The notes beneath the pieces are model-generated. The model saw only the letters and a program-made list of their open reading frames with translations. It was not told where the DNA came from and made no database searches. DNA of 64,000 nucleotides from HXMU1420-13 sp965249965. GTDB lineage: Bacteria; Bacteroidota; Rhodothermia; Balneolales; Balneolaceae. Where the stretch lies: assembly GCA_965249965.1 (NCBI GenBank), contig OZ252262.1:2914001-2978000 (forward strand), read 5' to 3'. Shown one piece after another: positions 37,165-45,956 of this stretch; the first letter of the stretch is position 1; each line of letters starts with the position of its first letter. The position numbers and the translations under genes were made by a program.

Positions 37165-37623
37165 TTGATATACCAAAGCTATTTAGAGACACCAATCGGT
37201 TTCCTACGTATACTTTCAAATGGTACTGCCATAACAGAAATCAAATTCATGGATACCGATGGTCCCGAAGATCCTGATATACATACTGAATCTGCCCGTA
37301 CACAATTGAGCGAATATTTCCAGAACAAAAGACACGAATTTAGTTTAAGTATGGAGCCAAGTGGCACTGAATTTGAACAAGAGGTCTGGGATGAACTCAA
37401 AAAAATTCCTAGTGGAACTACAACCACCTATGGGAAAATTGCTAAAAATCTTGGTGAAAAATCCATGGCTCAGGCCGTAGGTTCCGCAAATGGTAAAAAC
37501 CCAATAGCAATTGTAATCCCTTGCCACCGGGTAATTGGTTCGAATGATCACTTAACAGGGTACGCTGGTGGAACCCATCGAAAAGAATGGCTTTTGAAAC
37601 ATGAAGGAACATTGCTCTTGTAA
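37165..37623 (+). CDS. ogt: Methylated-DNA--protein-cysteine methyltransferase
   Basis: 152 aa from a TTG start. The alkyl-acceptor Cys120 is in IVIPCHRVIG, preceded by the helix-turn-helix AVGSANGKNP with its arginine finger region altered to GSANGKNP, and followed by LTGYAGG. It repairs O6-methylguanine and O4-methylthymine by irreversible transfer to cysteine. Only the Ogt/MGMT unit is present, without an Ada domain. The 228-base region before it has no gene. Confidence 0.93.
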   Translation: MIYQSYLETPIGFLRILSNGTAITEIKFMDTDGPEDPDIHTESARTQLSEYFQNKRHEFSLSMEPSGTEFEQEVWDELKKIPSGTTTTYGKIAKNLGEKSMAQAVGSANGKNPIAIVIPCHRVIGSNDHLTGYAGGTHRKEWLLKHEGTLLL

Positions 37624-37656
37624 CTAAATTTAACCTCAGTTCGAGATCAGTTTTCA

Positions 37657-37664
37657 TACCTTCG
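37657..37664 (+). promoter_or_regulatory. Possible -7 box of the amidohydrolase gene
   Basis: TACCTTCG differs by one base from TAnnTTTG and lies 23 bases before the ATG. Confidence 0.28.
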
Positions 37665-37686
37665 CATCTCAATTAATACCTCGATT

Positions 37687-39270
37687 ATGAAATTCTTATC
37701 CTCCTTGTTATTAATCTTATCATTTTCAGTATCCGGTTTTGCACAAATGCCGGACGCTCCTCCTCGCTCTGAAGGGGATGGGCCTTTTGAACGACTCATC
37801 ATTCGAGGCGTTAATTTAATTGATGGAACAGGTTCGCCTGCTACTGGTCCTGTTGATATTGTTGTAGAGGGAAATCGAATTGCAAGTATCAGAACTGTGG
37901 GCTATCCGGGACTTCCGATTAATGAACAAAGACGACCACAAGCAGATGAAAATACACATGTTATAGATGCAACGGGAATGTATCTTCTTCCCGGATTTAT
38001 TGATATGCACGCTCATACAGGAGGCGGAGCTCAGGGTACAACACCCGAATATGTGTATAAACTTTGGTTGGCTCATGGGATAACAAGCATTCGCGAACCA
38101 GGATCGTTTTTAGGGATGGACTGGACCATTCGTCACCGAGAAATGAGTGAAAAAAATGAAATTACTGCACCTCGTATAGCAGCATGGATCGGTTTTGGAC
38201 AAGGAGTAGAAAGTCCGATTATTAATGCAGATCAAGCACGCGATTGGGTGAAAATGATTGATGATCGAGGTGCAGATGGAATTAAGTTTTTTGGTGCTTC
38301 ACCAGAAGTTTATTCGGCCGCTATCGATGAAGCAAATAAGCGTGGATTAGGAACTATGACGCATCATGCACAAACTCGGGTTGTTTATAATAATGTGTTA
38401 CAATCAGCAAGATACGGCCTAACAAGTATGACGCATTGGTATGGGTTGCCAGAAGCTTTATTTGACGATAAAGTGATTCAAGATTATCCACTCGACTACA
38501 ATTATAACAACGAGCAACATCGTTTCGAGGAAGCCGGTCGACTTTGGGCACAGGCTGCAAAACCAGGTTCAGAAACCTGGGATAATGTAATGAATGAGCT
38601 TCTTGAATTAGACTTCACACTAAATCCAACCTTCACAATTTATGAAGCCAGCCGAGACTTAATGGCACAACGGCGAGCGGAATGGCACGAAAAATACACC
38701 CTTCCATCACTATGGCGTTTTTATGCACCAAGTAGGATTTCACATGGTTCTTATTGGTTAGATTGGGGCACCGAACAAGAAATCGCATGGAAAGAAAATT
38801 ATCGCCTCTGGATGCATTTCATTAACGAGTATAAAAATAAAGGTGGGCGAGTTACCTTAGGCTCTGATGCAGGGTATATCTACAAATTATATGGATTTGC
38901 CTACATTCAGGAAATGGAATTATTCCGAGAAGCGGGCTTCCACCCTCTCGAAATATTTCAGTCTGCATCTTTAAAAGCCGCTGAAGTACTTGGCCGCGAT
39001 CACGAATTGGGAACCATCGAAGTTGGAAAACTTGCCGACATGGTTATTGTGGATGCCAATCCAATGGCAAATCTTAAAGTTCTGTACGGAACCGGCGCCA
39101 TCTTAGTTGATGAAAACAATGAAGTACAAAGGCATGGTGGTATTGTATTTACCATTAAAGATGGAATTGTTTTTGATGCAAAACAGCTGCTTCGCGACGT
39201 AGAGGCTATGGTGAACGATGCGAAACAAAACGAGAATTTCGAAATAACACAACCTGGTTTAGATTACTAG
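37687..39270 (+). CDS. Exported amidohydrolase (imidazolonepropionase/prolidase-like)
   Basis: 527 aa with a signal peptide ending SGFAQ. Metal-binding HxH is His108/His110 in GFIDMHAHTG; later THHAQ and LGSDAGY supply other ligands. The composite beta-sandwich closes with VGKLADMVIVDANPM. Related exported enzymes hydrolyse peptides or cyclic amides; the substrate cannot be read. Mature enzyme would be periplasmic. It stands alone with a near-consensus -7 box upstream. Confidence 0.9.
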   Translation: MKFLSSLLLILSFSVSGFAQMPDAPPRSEGDGPFERLIIRGVNLIDGTGSPATGPVDIVVEGNRIASIRTVGYPGLPINEQRRPQADENTHVIDATGMYLLPGFIDMHAHTGGGAQGTTPEYVYKLWLAHGITSIREPGSFLGMDWTIRHREMSEKNEITAPRIAAWIGFGQGVESPIINADQARDWVKMIDDRGADGIKFFGASPEVYSAAIDEANKRGLGTMTHHAQTRVVYNNVLQSARYGLTSMTHWYGLPEALFDDKVIQDYPLDYNYNNEQHRFEEAGRLWAQAAKPGSETWDNVMNELLELDFTLNPTFTIYEASRDLMAQRRAEWHEKYTLPSLWRFYAPSRISHGSYWLDWGTEQEIAWKENYRLWMHFINEYKNKGGRVTLGSDAGYIYKLYGFAYIQEMELFREAGFHPLEIFQSASLKAAEVLGRDHELGTIEVGKLADMVIVDANPMANLKVLYGTGAILVDENNEVQRHGGIVFTIKDGIVFDAKQLLRDVEAMVNDAKQNENFEITQPGLDY

Positions 39271-39313
39271 CCACTCAAATTAAAAAGACAATAATAAAAG
39301 ACTAATTATCATC

Positions 39314-39769
39314 ATGAGAACACTATTAATAGGGGTATGCCTGATTTTTACTGCAACCACAGTAAAAGCACAAAACGAAATATCGCTAGGGGCAGATATT
39401 ATTACCCCGGCAATTTCAGGAGAGTATGAATTATCCGAAAAAGCATCGGTTCGCCTAGATGTGGGATTTAATATCTCAAATTCATCGTTAATTACACTCA
39501 ACCCTCAACTGCACTTCCATAAAATTAATAATGCTTACGACCTTGACGAAGTTGGGATTCTTGTACCCTATCATGGACCAGGTTTCCTGATTGGTGCAGA
39601 CAGTGATGGAATCTCGACAGTAGCTTTCGAATTTGTTTGGGGCTTTGAATTAGATTTAGAGGAATATCCTATAGAGATTTTTGCTGATGTGGGTCCTTCC
39701 CTGCTTGTTGATGACGATAGCAGTGCACTTTCTTTAACATCTTCTTTTGGGGTTCGATATAAATTTTAG
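39314..39769 (+). CDS. Small outer-membrane beta-barrel-like protein
   Basis: 151 aa, signal peptide ending VKAQ. The rest alternates hydrophobic and polar residues in about eight strands, ends in a terminal aromatic (GVRYKF) as outer-membrane barrels do. No family recognised. It precedes the PepSY protein by 14 bases and may be cotranscribed. Confidence 0.72.
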   Translation: MRTLLIGVCLIFTATTVKAQNEISLGADIITPAISGEYELSEKASVRLDVGFNISNSSLITLNPQLHFHKINNAYDLDEVGILVPYHGPGFLIGADSDGISTVAFEFVWGFELDLEEYPIEIFADVGPSLLVDDDSSALSLTSSFGVRYKF

Positions 39770-39783
39770 ATTATTTTTATTGA

Positions 39784-40344
39784 ATGAAATGGCACGCCCG
39801 CAGAGACTCTAGAAAAATCCATAGATTTGGAGCGATTATTATCGCTTTACCATTTCTTATTGTGTTAGTCACCGGATTATTACTTCAGGTAAAGAAAGAT
39901 ATCACCTGGGTACAACCGGCTTCGCAGGAAGGAGTCTCCTCAGTTCCAAGCATAAGCTTTGATCAAATTTTAGAGGTATCAAAAACAGTAGAAGAAGCGC
40001 AAATCTATTCCTGGGATGATATCGATAGATTGGATGTTCGCCCTGATAAAGGCATGGTTAAAGTTCGTGCAGTAAATCATTGGGAAATCCAGATTGATAC
40101 CGAGACTTCGGAGATTTTACAGGTAGAGTATCGAAGATCAGATATTATCGAAGCCTTGCATGACGGTTCTTGGTTTGCTGATGCAGCGAAATATTGGATT
40201 TTCCTTCCAACTGGATTCATTGTGCTTGTACTCTGGATAACGGGCATCTACATGTATTTTATTCCCGCATTAAATAAGAGAAGAAATGCCAAACGAATGG
40301 CAGCTATAAAAGAGAAATCTGTTAAAGAAGAAAGTGCTTTATAG
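39784..40344 (+). CDS. PepSY-associated transmembrane protein
   Basis: 186 aa with an N-terminal membrane helix (about 15-36), a periplasmic PepSY-like region and a second helix (about 138-160), then a basic cytoplasmic tail. RKIHRFGAIIIALPFLIV is the typical start of PepSY_TM proteins, which often accompany TonB receptors and iron reduction. This is a short form with two helices. Role inferred from family only. Confidence 0.85.
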   Translation: MKWHARRDSRKIHRFGAIIIALPFLIVLVTGLLLQVKKDITWVQPASQEGVSSVPSISFDQILEVSKTVEEAQIYSWDDIDRLDVRPDKGMVKVRAVNHWEIQIDTETSEILQVEYRRSDIIEALHDGSWFADAAKYWIFLPTGFIVLVLWITGIYMYFIPALNKRRNAKRMAAIKEKSVKEESAL

Positions 40345-40430
40345 AATTCGCTAATAATTCTTACAGAGCGAAATTCAAGGATTTTTTAACATCAATATTT
40401 AGTTAAGTATAACTAAATAACTCACTTTAG

Positions 40431-40817
40431 ATGAAATACAACATCATTAGAGACGACGATTCTAAAATTATTATGTCTGAGATCTCAGGGCATGTAACTA
40501 CTAAAAAAGCTGCAGAAATGGGGCTTAAAGTGCGTAATCTGGCATTAGAGCTTGGTTATTCAATAATAATGGACTGGACAAAAACAAACGTCGAAATATC
40601 AATTTTTGATGGGTACGAATTTGTTCCAAAATACTATGACTCGTTAAATGAAAAACTTCGGTTAGTCCACACCATTCATATCTATGATTTTAAAGACAAA
40701 AAATTCTTCGAATTCATTGAAGCTGCTTGGCAAAACAGAGGCATTTTAACAAGATGTATGACCAATCTGGAAGAAGCCATTGAATACACTAAAAGCAGAA
40801 ATCAGGTACTCAATTAG
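40431..40817 (+). CDS. Small soluble protein, possibly SpoIIAA/STAS-like
   Basis: 128 aa, no signal peptide. The alternation of strands and helices (KIIMSEISGHVT, YSIIMDWTKTN, LRLVHTIHIYDFKDKKFFEF) resembles the SpoIIAA-like fold, but similarity is weak. The gene is followed by a terminator and is not in an obvious operon. Unknown function. Confidence 0.65.
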   Translation: MKYNIIRDDDSKIIMSEISGHVTTKKAAEMGLKVRNLALELGYSIIMDWTKTNVEISIFDGYEFVPKYYDSLNEKLRLVHTIHIYDFKDKKFFEFIEAAWQNRGILTRCMTNLEEAIEYTKSRNQVLN

Positions 40818-40837
40818 TTTTAACAACTTTTGAATTT

Positions 40838-40865
40838 AAAGCTCATTCCATGATGAGCTTTTTTT
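40838..40865 (+). terminator. Intrinsic terminator before the GH81 gene
   Basis: 9-bp stem (40838-40846 with 40853-40861), 6-base loop, then T-run to 40865. It isolates the GH81 gene from the upstream transcript. Confidence 0.85.
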
Positions 40866-40935
40866 GTTGGTGAACATTTTATTCAGTTTCTTCTTTCATG
40901 TTCACTTTTCAAATCGAAAACAAATTGTTTCTGCT

Positions 40936-43900
40936 ATGTCGGTTAAGTTTATAGGCAAAATTGTAGGCACTTTTTTTGTCATTTTTTTATTAAGCACAAC
41001 TTCTGAATTATATGCTCAATCTGTTTCAGTTGGGGCTGGTAGCTATAGCACAGTTACACCACCCGGTAAAAACGAACCACAAACTCAATCGGGGCAGCCA
41101 GCCTTTCCAAGAGTATCAACAGAATTCAACCAATTAGTTAACACCAACGACTATTGGAGTAATTTGATTTTCCCTTATCGGGAGAACAATCACTTAAACG
41201 ACGTACCTGCCCATCCAATAACCATAAAGTCGAATGAAAATGGATTTAGTATAGGATATCTCAATACAAACCTAAGTGCGGATAATTACTACTACTACTT
41301 TGCAAGAAATAATATAACTGTAAGTATAGCTGGTCTCACTTCAAATAGAACTTCTACTCGTAGTTACGGTGATTGGACTTTTTCTGCAAAGCTAGAATAT
41401 GAGAATGCCTCACTAGTTGCCACAACTGGACACGGTTTACCTTATACCTACTTTGATGTAGAAGGCGGAGATATTCAAATAATTTCTGATTCTACATTTA
41501 ATACCTGGCATAATACTAATGAAGTTATTGGTTTATCAATAGATGGCGTACACTATGGCTTATTTGCTCCTAACGGTTCAAGCTGGGCTGGAACTGATAC
41601 ACTAACTTCTTCTTTAAACAATAAAGGGTTTCTTTCTGTAGCAATTCTTCCCGATTCAACCAACGAAACCCTAGAGTATTATAGAAGCCATGCATACGCT
41701 CAGGTTACTAATAGTGTGGTCGATTGGGATTATGATGAGTTTAGCTCTGATTTAACGACCACTTTTTCTTATGAAACAGCACTTAGAGATTCAACCGAAG
41801 GTAATAGTGACCAAACCCTAACTGCACTTTATCGCCATCAATGGTTAAATACATCAGACATCTTTACTAGTTATTCCTACGACTCCCCTCGTGGAGAAAT
41901 GAAAGTCTATGAAGGAAACTCATTTTCAACCACATCCCGATTTTCAGGAATACTACCCTCCCTACCTGATGTTGGGGAATATGACAGAATACAATTGTTG
42001 AATTATGTTGAAGAAATTGCTGAACTCGAAATTACTGCTTTAGACACCTACAATAGTGGTAAACAAATGGGGGTTGCTGCTGAATTAGTTCATATTGCTG
42101 ATCAACTTGGAGCGGTAGCAGAACGAGATTATTTCATATCGGAGTTAAAAAGAGTACTCGAAGATTGGTTCACAGTGGGAGGTGAACGAGAATTCTCTTA
42201 CAACAGTACCTGGAATACAGTAATTGGTTATCCTGGGTCTTTTGGTTCTTCTAGAGAGATAAATGATCATCACTTCCATTATGGATATGCCATAAAAGCT
42301 GCAGCTACAGTTGCCCAATATGATAGTACCTGGGCTTCTCAGGATAATTGGGGAGGAATGGTGAACCTTATTATCAGAGACGCGAATAATTGGGATAAAG
42401 ATGATACCATGCTTCCATTCCTCAGAAATTTTGATGCCTACGCGGGGCATGGTTGGGCTTCAGGAAGTGGTGATTATGCCTTCGGGGATGTAATTCCTGG
42501 TAATAATCAGGAATCGAGTTCTGAGTCGATGAATTTTGCCACGGCTACTATTTTGTGGGGAGAAATGACCGGGCAAGAAGAGATACGAGATCTTGGGATC
42601 TTCTTATACACCAATGAAAATGAAGCCATTGACCAATATTGGTTTGATGTTGATAATGAAGTTTTCCCGGATGATTTCCCGTTTATCGCTCTTGGTCGCG
42701 TTTGGGGTGATTCTGGTGACTATGATACATGGTTTGGCAGAGACCCAGAATTTATTCACGGAATTAATTTCTTACCAATCAATGCAGGTTCTTTTTATTT
42801 AGGTAAAAACCCAGACTACATTCTAGAAAATTACAATTTCGCTGTTGCCCAACGCGGTGGAAATCTCATCCATTGGGACGACGTATTCTGGCAATACCTT
42901 GCTATGTCGGATGCAGACCTTGCCCTCTCCTATTATAATGCGGAACCCGATTATCAACAATTTGATGGAGAGTCAAAAGCTCACACATTGCATTGGTTGT
43001 ACAACATGAAAGAAATGGGACATTATAACACAGAAATTACTGCAGATATTCCAACTTATGCTGTGTTTGTGAATGCCAATAACGACACTACCTACAACGT
43101 ATATAATGCCGGTTCTTCAGAACGATTAGTTACATTTTCTGATGGATTTAGTATGACAGTTCCATCGAATACTTTGATGACTCACAGTACAGCTGAAGTA
43201 TCTGAATCAGTACCTTCTGCTCCTGTACCTGAAGACGAGGCCGATAAAGTGTTATCGATATTCAGTGATAGCTATGCGAGTGCAGTTGGCGCAAATTTCA
43301 ATCCACAAGAGGGACAGTCAACAATCGCTTCCATAATCTCTCTAGATGGAAATAATACGTTGAAATACGATTCGCTCGATTTCCAAAGTATCATTTTGGA
43401 TTCCCCTCTAAATGTGCAGTCCAGATCGGCGTTTAATTTCGATTATTTCACCGACAATTCAACTCTTCTACAGCTTACTTTGATTAGCACCAATCAAAGT
43501 GAATCAATCTATGATTTCACAATTACTACAGGGGAATGGCAACGCATTGAAATTCCATTTTCTTCTCTTTCTGATTCATTGGATTTGAGTAGTATTTCAA
43601 AAATATTTATTACCGGTAACGGGATCGTATATTTTGATAATATGTACTTCAGCGGCGAAACTGTAGTTCAAAACATTCCTGTAGAAGCTGCACCCCTACC
43701 TATCTCCGACCCGGTAGATGTCCTCTCGATTTTTAGTGATTCCTATTCTGGTCTAGAAACGGTAAACCTCAATCCTGATTGGCAACAAAATACATCAGTA
43801 TCGGTAATTCAAATTCAAGAAAATAATACACTGATGTACGAAAACCTGGATTACCAGGGAACAGACTTTGGTGACACCCTTGATGTAACCAACTTGGAAT

Positions 43901-44958
43901 GGTTCCATCTGGATTATTGGACCGAAAACTCAACAACACTTCAATTATTCCTAATAGCGCCGGGTCCACTTGAAAAACCTTTCAATATCAATGTAAAACA
44001 AAACAGCTGGCAGAGTATTGATATCCCACTAAGTGAATTTTCTGATGTGGTAAACCTGTCTGAAGTGTTTCAAATAAAGATTGTGGGTGATGGCACCGTA
44101 TTTCTTGATAATCTTTATTTTGCCAAACCACCGGATTTATCACCGGCTCCAATTCCTTCACATGACTCTTCAAAAGTAGTATCCCTATTTAGCGATCACT
44201 ATGAAAATGTGACCGTTGATACATGGTCAGCCCCTTGGGATCAGGCCGATGTTGAGGACGTTGACATTGATGGCGATGTAGCAAAATTTTATTCGAATCT
44301 CAGATTTGCAGGGATTGAATTTGTATCCCAAACCATCGATGGAACAAGCCTTACACATCTTCATTTCGATATGTGGACTGAAAACCCAACGGATGGATCA
44401 AACAACCTTAAAGTTAAACTGGTCGATTTTGGTGCCAATGGTGTTTGGAGCGGTGGCGATGATGTGGAACATGAGCTTCGATTTGATGCTGAAAACACTG
44501 CCGGATTTGTTAGCAAAGAATGGATTAGTTTTGACATTCCGCTCGATGATTTTGAAAATATGACAACTCGTGAGCATTTAGCTCAGATTCTTTTTGTAAC
44601 CAGAAATGACATCAAAGAAATGTACATCGATAACGTGTATTTCTACTTCTCGGATGCCGTTAATATCGAAAATGATGAAAAACTGGATATCCCAACTGAA
44701 GTTTCTTTATCACAAAATTACCCAAATCCATTTAATCCATCTACCAATATAGAGTTTAGTATTCCGAAGAGCTCGCAGGTTTCGTTAACTATTTTTAATT
44801 CTATTGGGCAGCAAGTAGCTACTTTAATAAATACCGAATTATCTGCAGGAACCTATACCTCTACTTGGGATGCTTCCAAAGTTTCTTCAGGTGTGTACTA
44901 TTATCAGATAAATGTGAATGGTGCTACCATTACTAAACCAATGATGTTGATTAAGTAA
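40936..44958 (+). CDS. GH81 endo-1,3-beta-glucanase with three C-terminal modules and a T9SS sorting domain
   Basis: 1340 aa from ATG 40936; the frame opens earlier at a TTG but that would put residues from the terminator before the signal peptide (ending LYAQ). The GH81 catalytic region (about 40-740) has DHHFHYGYA near 443 and NQESSSESMNF near 524, where the catalytic glutamate sits. Three homologous beta-sandwich modules follow (about 769-907, 926-1065, 1076-1239), each starting with V-x-S-[IL]-FSD and ending in [FL]DN-[ML]-YF-type strands. Residues about 1254-1340 are a type A T9SS sorting domain (NYPNPFNPSTNIEFSIP). It should degrade laminarin outside the cell. Confidence 0.93.
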   Translation: MSVKFIGKIVGTFFVIFLLSTTSELYAQSVSVGAGSYSTVTPPGKNEPQTQSGQPAFPRVSTEFNQLVNTNDYWSNLIFPYRENNHLNDVPAHPITIKSNENGFSIGYLNTNLSADNYYYYFARNNITVSIAGLTSNRTSTRSYGDWTFSAKLEYENASLVATTGHGLPYTYFDVEGGDIQIISDSTFNTWHNTNEVIGLSIDGVHYGLFAPNGSSWAGTDTLTSSLNNKGFLSVAILPDSTNETLEYYRSHAYAQVTNSVVDWDYDEFSSDLTTTFSYETALRDSTEGNSDQTLTALYRHQWLNTSDIFTSYSYDSPRGEMKVYEGNSFSTTSRFSGILPSLPDVGEYDRIQLLNYVEEIAELEITALDTYNSGKQMGVAAELVHIADQLGAVAERDYFISELKRVLEDWFTVGGEREFSYNSTWNTVIGYPGSFGSSREINDHHFHYGYAIKAAATVAQYDSTWASQDNWGGMVNLIIRDANNWDKDDTMLPFLRNFDAYAGHGWASGSGDYAFGDVIPGNNQESSSESMNFATATILWGEMTGQEEIRDLGIFLYTNENEAIDQYWFDVDNEVFPDDFPFIALGRVWGDSGDYDTWFGRDPEFIHGINFLPINAGSFYLGKNPDYILENYNFAVAQRGGNLIHWDDVFWQYLAMSDADLALSYYNAEPDYQQFDGESKAHTLHWLYNMKEMGHYNTEITADIPTYAVFVNANNDTTYNVYNAGSSERLVTFSDGFSMTVPSNTLMTHSTAEVSESVPSAPVPEDEADKVLSIFSDSYASAVGANFNPQEGQSTIASIISLDGNNTLKYDSLDFQSIILDSPLNVQSRSAFNFDYFTDNSTLLQLTLISTNQSESIYDFTITTGEWQRIEIPFSSLSDSLDLSSISKIFITGNGIVYFDNMYFSGETVVQNIPVEAAPLPISDPVDVLSIFSDSYSGLETVNLNPDWQQNTSVSVIQIQENNTLMYENLDYQGTDFGDTLDVTNLEWFHLDYWTENSTTLQLFLIAPGPLEKPFNINVKQNSWQSIDIPLSEFSDVVNLSEVFQIKIVGDGTVFLDNLYFAKPPDLSPAPIPSHDSSKVVSLFSDHYENVTVDTWSAPWDQADVEDVDIDGDVAKFYSNLRFAGIEFVSQTIDGTSLTHLHFDMWTENPTDGSNNLKVKLVDFGANGVWSGGDDVEHELRFDAENTAGFVSKEWISFDIPLDDFENMTTREHLAQILFVTRNDIKEMYIDNVYFYFSDAVNIENDEKLDIPTEVSLSQNYPNPFNPSTNIEFSIPKSSQVSLTIFNSIGQQVATLINTELSAGTYTSTWDASKVSSGVYYYQINVNGATITKPMMLIK

Positions 44959-44965
44959 CACCAAA

Positions 44966-45169
44966 ATGAAACAGTGGGAATATAAAATTCTTGATTCCCG
45001 CCTCTTGCCCGGGGGTGGGAAATTCAAAGGTAAAGAAAAAGACCTTGTTGAGATTTACCTTGCAAAGTTGGGTAAAGAAGGATGGGAAATTATTAGTATC
45101 GATTTTCGTGAAATCAGCCGTGGGTTTGAGTTTGCTGGCCTGGCAAAACGAGAAATCACAAAAGAATAA
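44966..45169 (+). CDS. DUF4177 domain protein
   Basis: 67 aa. The pattern KQWEYKILDSR and LGKEGWEIISIDF, with WE-Y at the start and GWE near the middle, is that of the DUF4177 family. Small, cytoplasmic, function unknown. It starts 7 bases after the GH81 stop, so it may be cotranscribed with it. Confidence 0.82.
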   Translation: MKQWEYKILDSRLLPGGGKFKGKEKDLVEIYLAKLGKEGWEIISIDFREISRGFEFAGLAKREITKE

Positions 45170-45258
45170 CTTTTAGCTGTTTGTTATCAGATTGATACCA
45201 TCTTTCGATACTTTGCTGTTTTTATGTATTATCTATTAATTCATTAAAAACTCAGAAG

Positions 45259-45954
45259 ATGAAAGTCGCTCATTCTCTAACTACTATTGTCTTAATATTC
45301 ATATTTAGTGCCTTTAATGGTGTTCCGGAATCATCAGCTCCCGAAGAAATTCAACTTAACTTGGGAACCATTGAAGGAACAGTTGAATTAGCTTCGCGAT
45401 CAAGAGGAATTAGATCTGGTGGAGGCTTGTATGGGCGCCCATCACGACCAACTCAACAAGCAGCTTCCGGCGATTCGGTATTAATAATTTTAAGCAGCCT
45501 GAAAAGTAACTCAGACAGTGAACTACCCATTGAGTTTTTAAATCAGAAGGATCGCCAGTTTTCACCAAAGGTGTTACCGGTTAAATTAGGCCAAACCGTT
45601 CGAATTCAGAACTCCGATCCGGTCTATCATAATGTTTTTAGTTTAACCAGTCCGCATAAGTTTGATGTAGGTCGGCGCCCAAAAGGCGAGCATTTCGACG
45701 TTACCTTTGAAAAACCGGGTATGGTAGATGTGTTTTGTGATATCCATTCCAACATGCATGCCATTATATATGTGATGCCTGAAGATGCTGTTATATGGAC
45801 TAAAGTTGCAGCTGGAGATCATTACGCGATAGTAGCACCTGAAGGCGACTACACACTAACCTATGTTGCTTTAGGATATAAGGAAACTTTAGTAAATGTT
45901 CGTGTGGATGATGGGGAAATCTCCAGCATGGGCACCATTACGCTAAATCCTTAA
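45259..45954 (+). CDS. Exported cupredoxin-domain protein (methylamine-utilisation-like)
   Basis: 231 aa with a signal peptide (about 1-20). The central cupredoxin fold has a type 1 copper site: His124 in PVYHNVFS, then Cys160, His163 and Met166 in FCDIHSNMHA. The C-terminal 60 residues form a carboxypeptidase-regulatory-like beta domain (AAGDHYAIVAPEGDYTLTY). It probably binds copper in the periplasm and could pass electrons or act as a copper or redox sensor. It is two bases upstream of the cyclase gene. Confidence 0.85.
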   Translation: MKVAHSLTTIVLIFIFSAFNGVPESSAPEEIQLNLGTIEGTVELASRSRGIRSGGGLYGRPSRPTQQAASGDSVLIILSSLKSNSDSELPIEFLNQKDRQFSPKVLPVKLGQTVRIQNSDPVYHNVFSLTSPHKFDVGRRPKGEHFDVTFEKPGMVDVFCDIHSNMHAIIYVMPEDAVIWTKVAAGDHYAIVAPEGDYTLTYVALGYKETLVNVRVDDGEISSMGTITLNP

Positions 45955-45956
45955 TC

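Noticed and set aside
44991..45176. Second frame overlapping the DUF4177 gene
   Set aside because: The other frame carries the DUF4177 signature; this one has no start context or family match.
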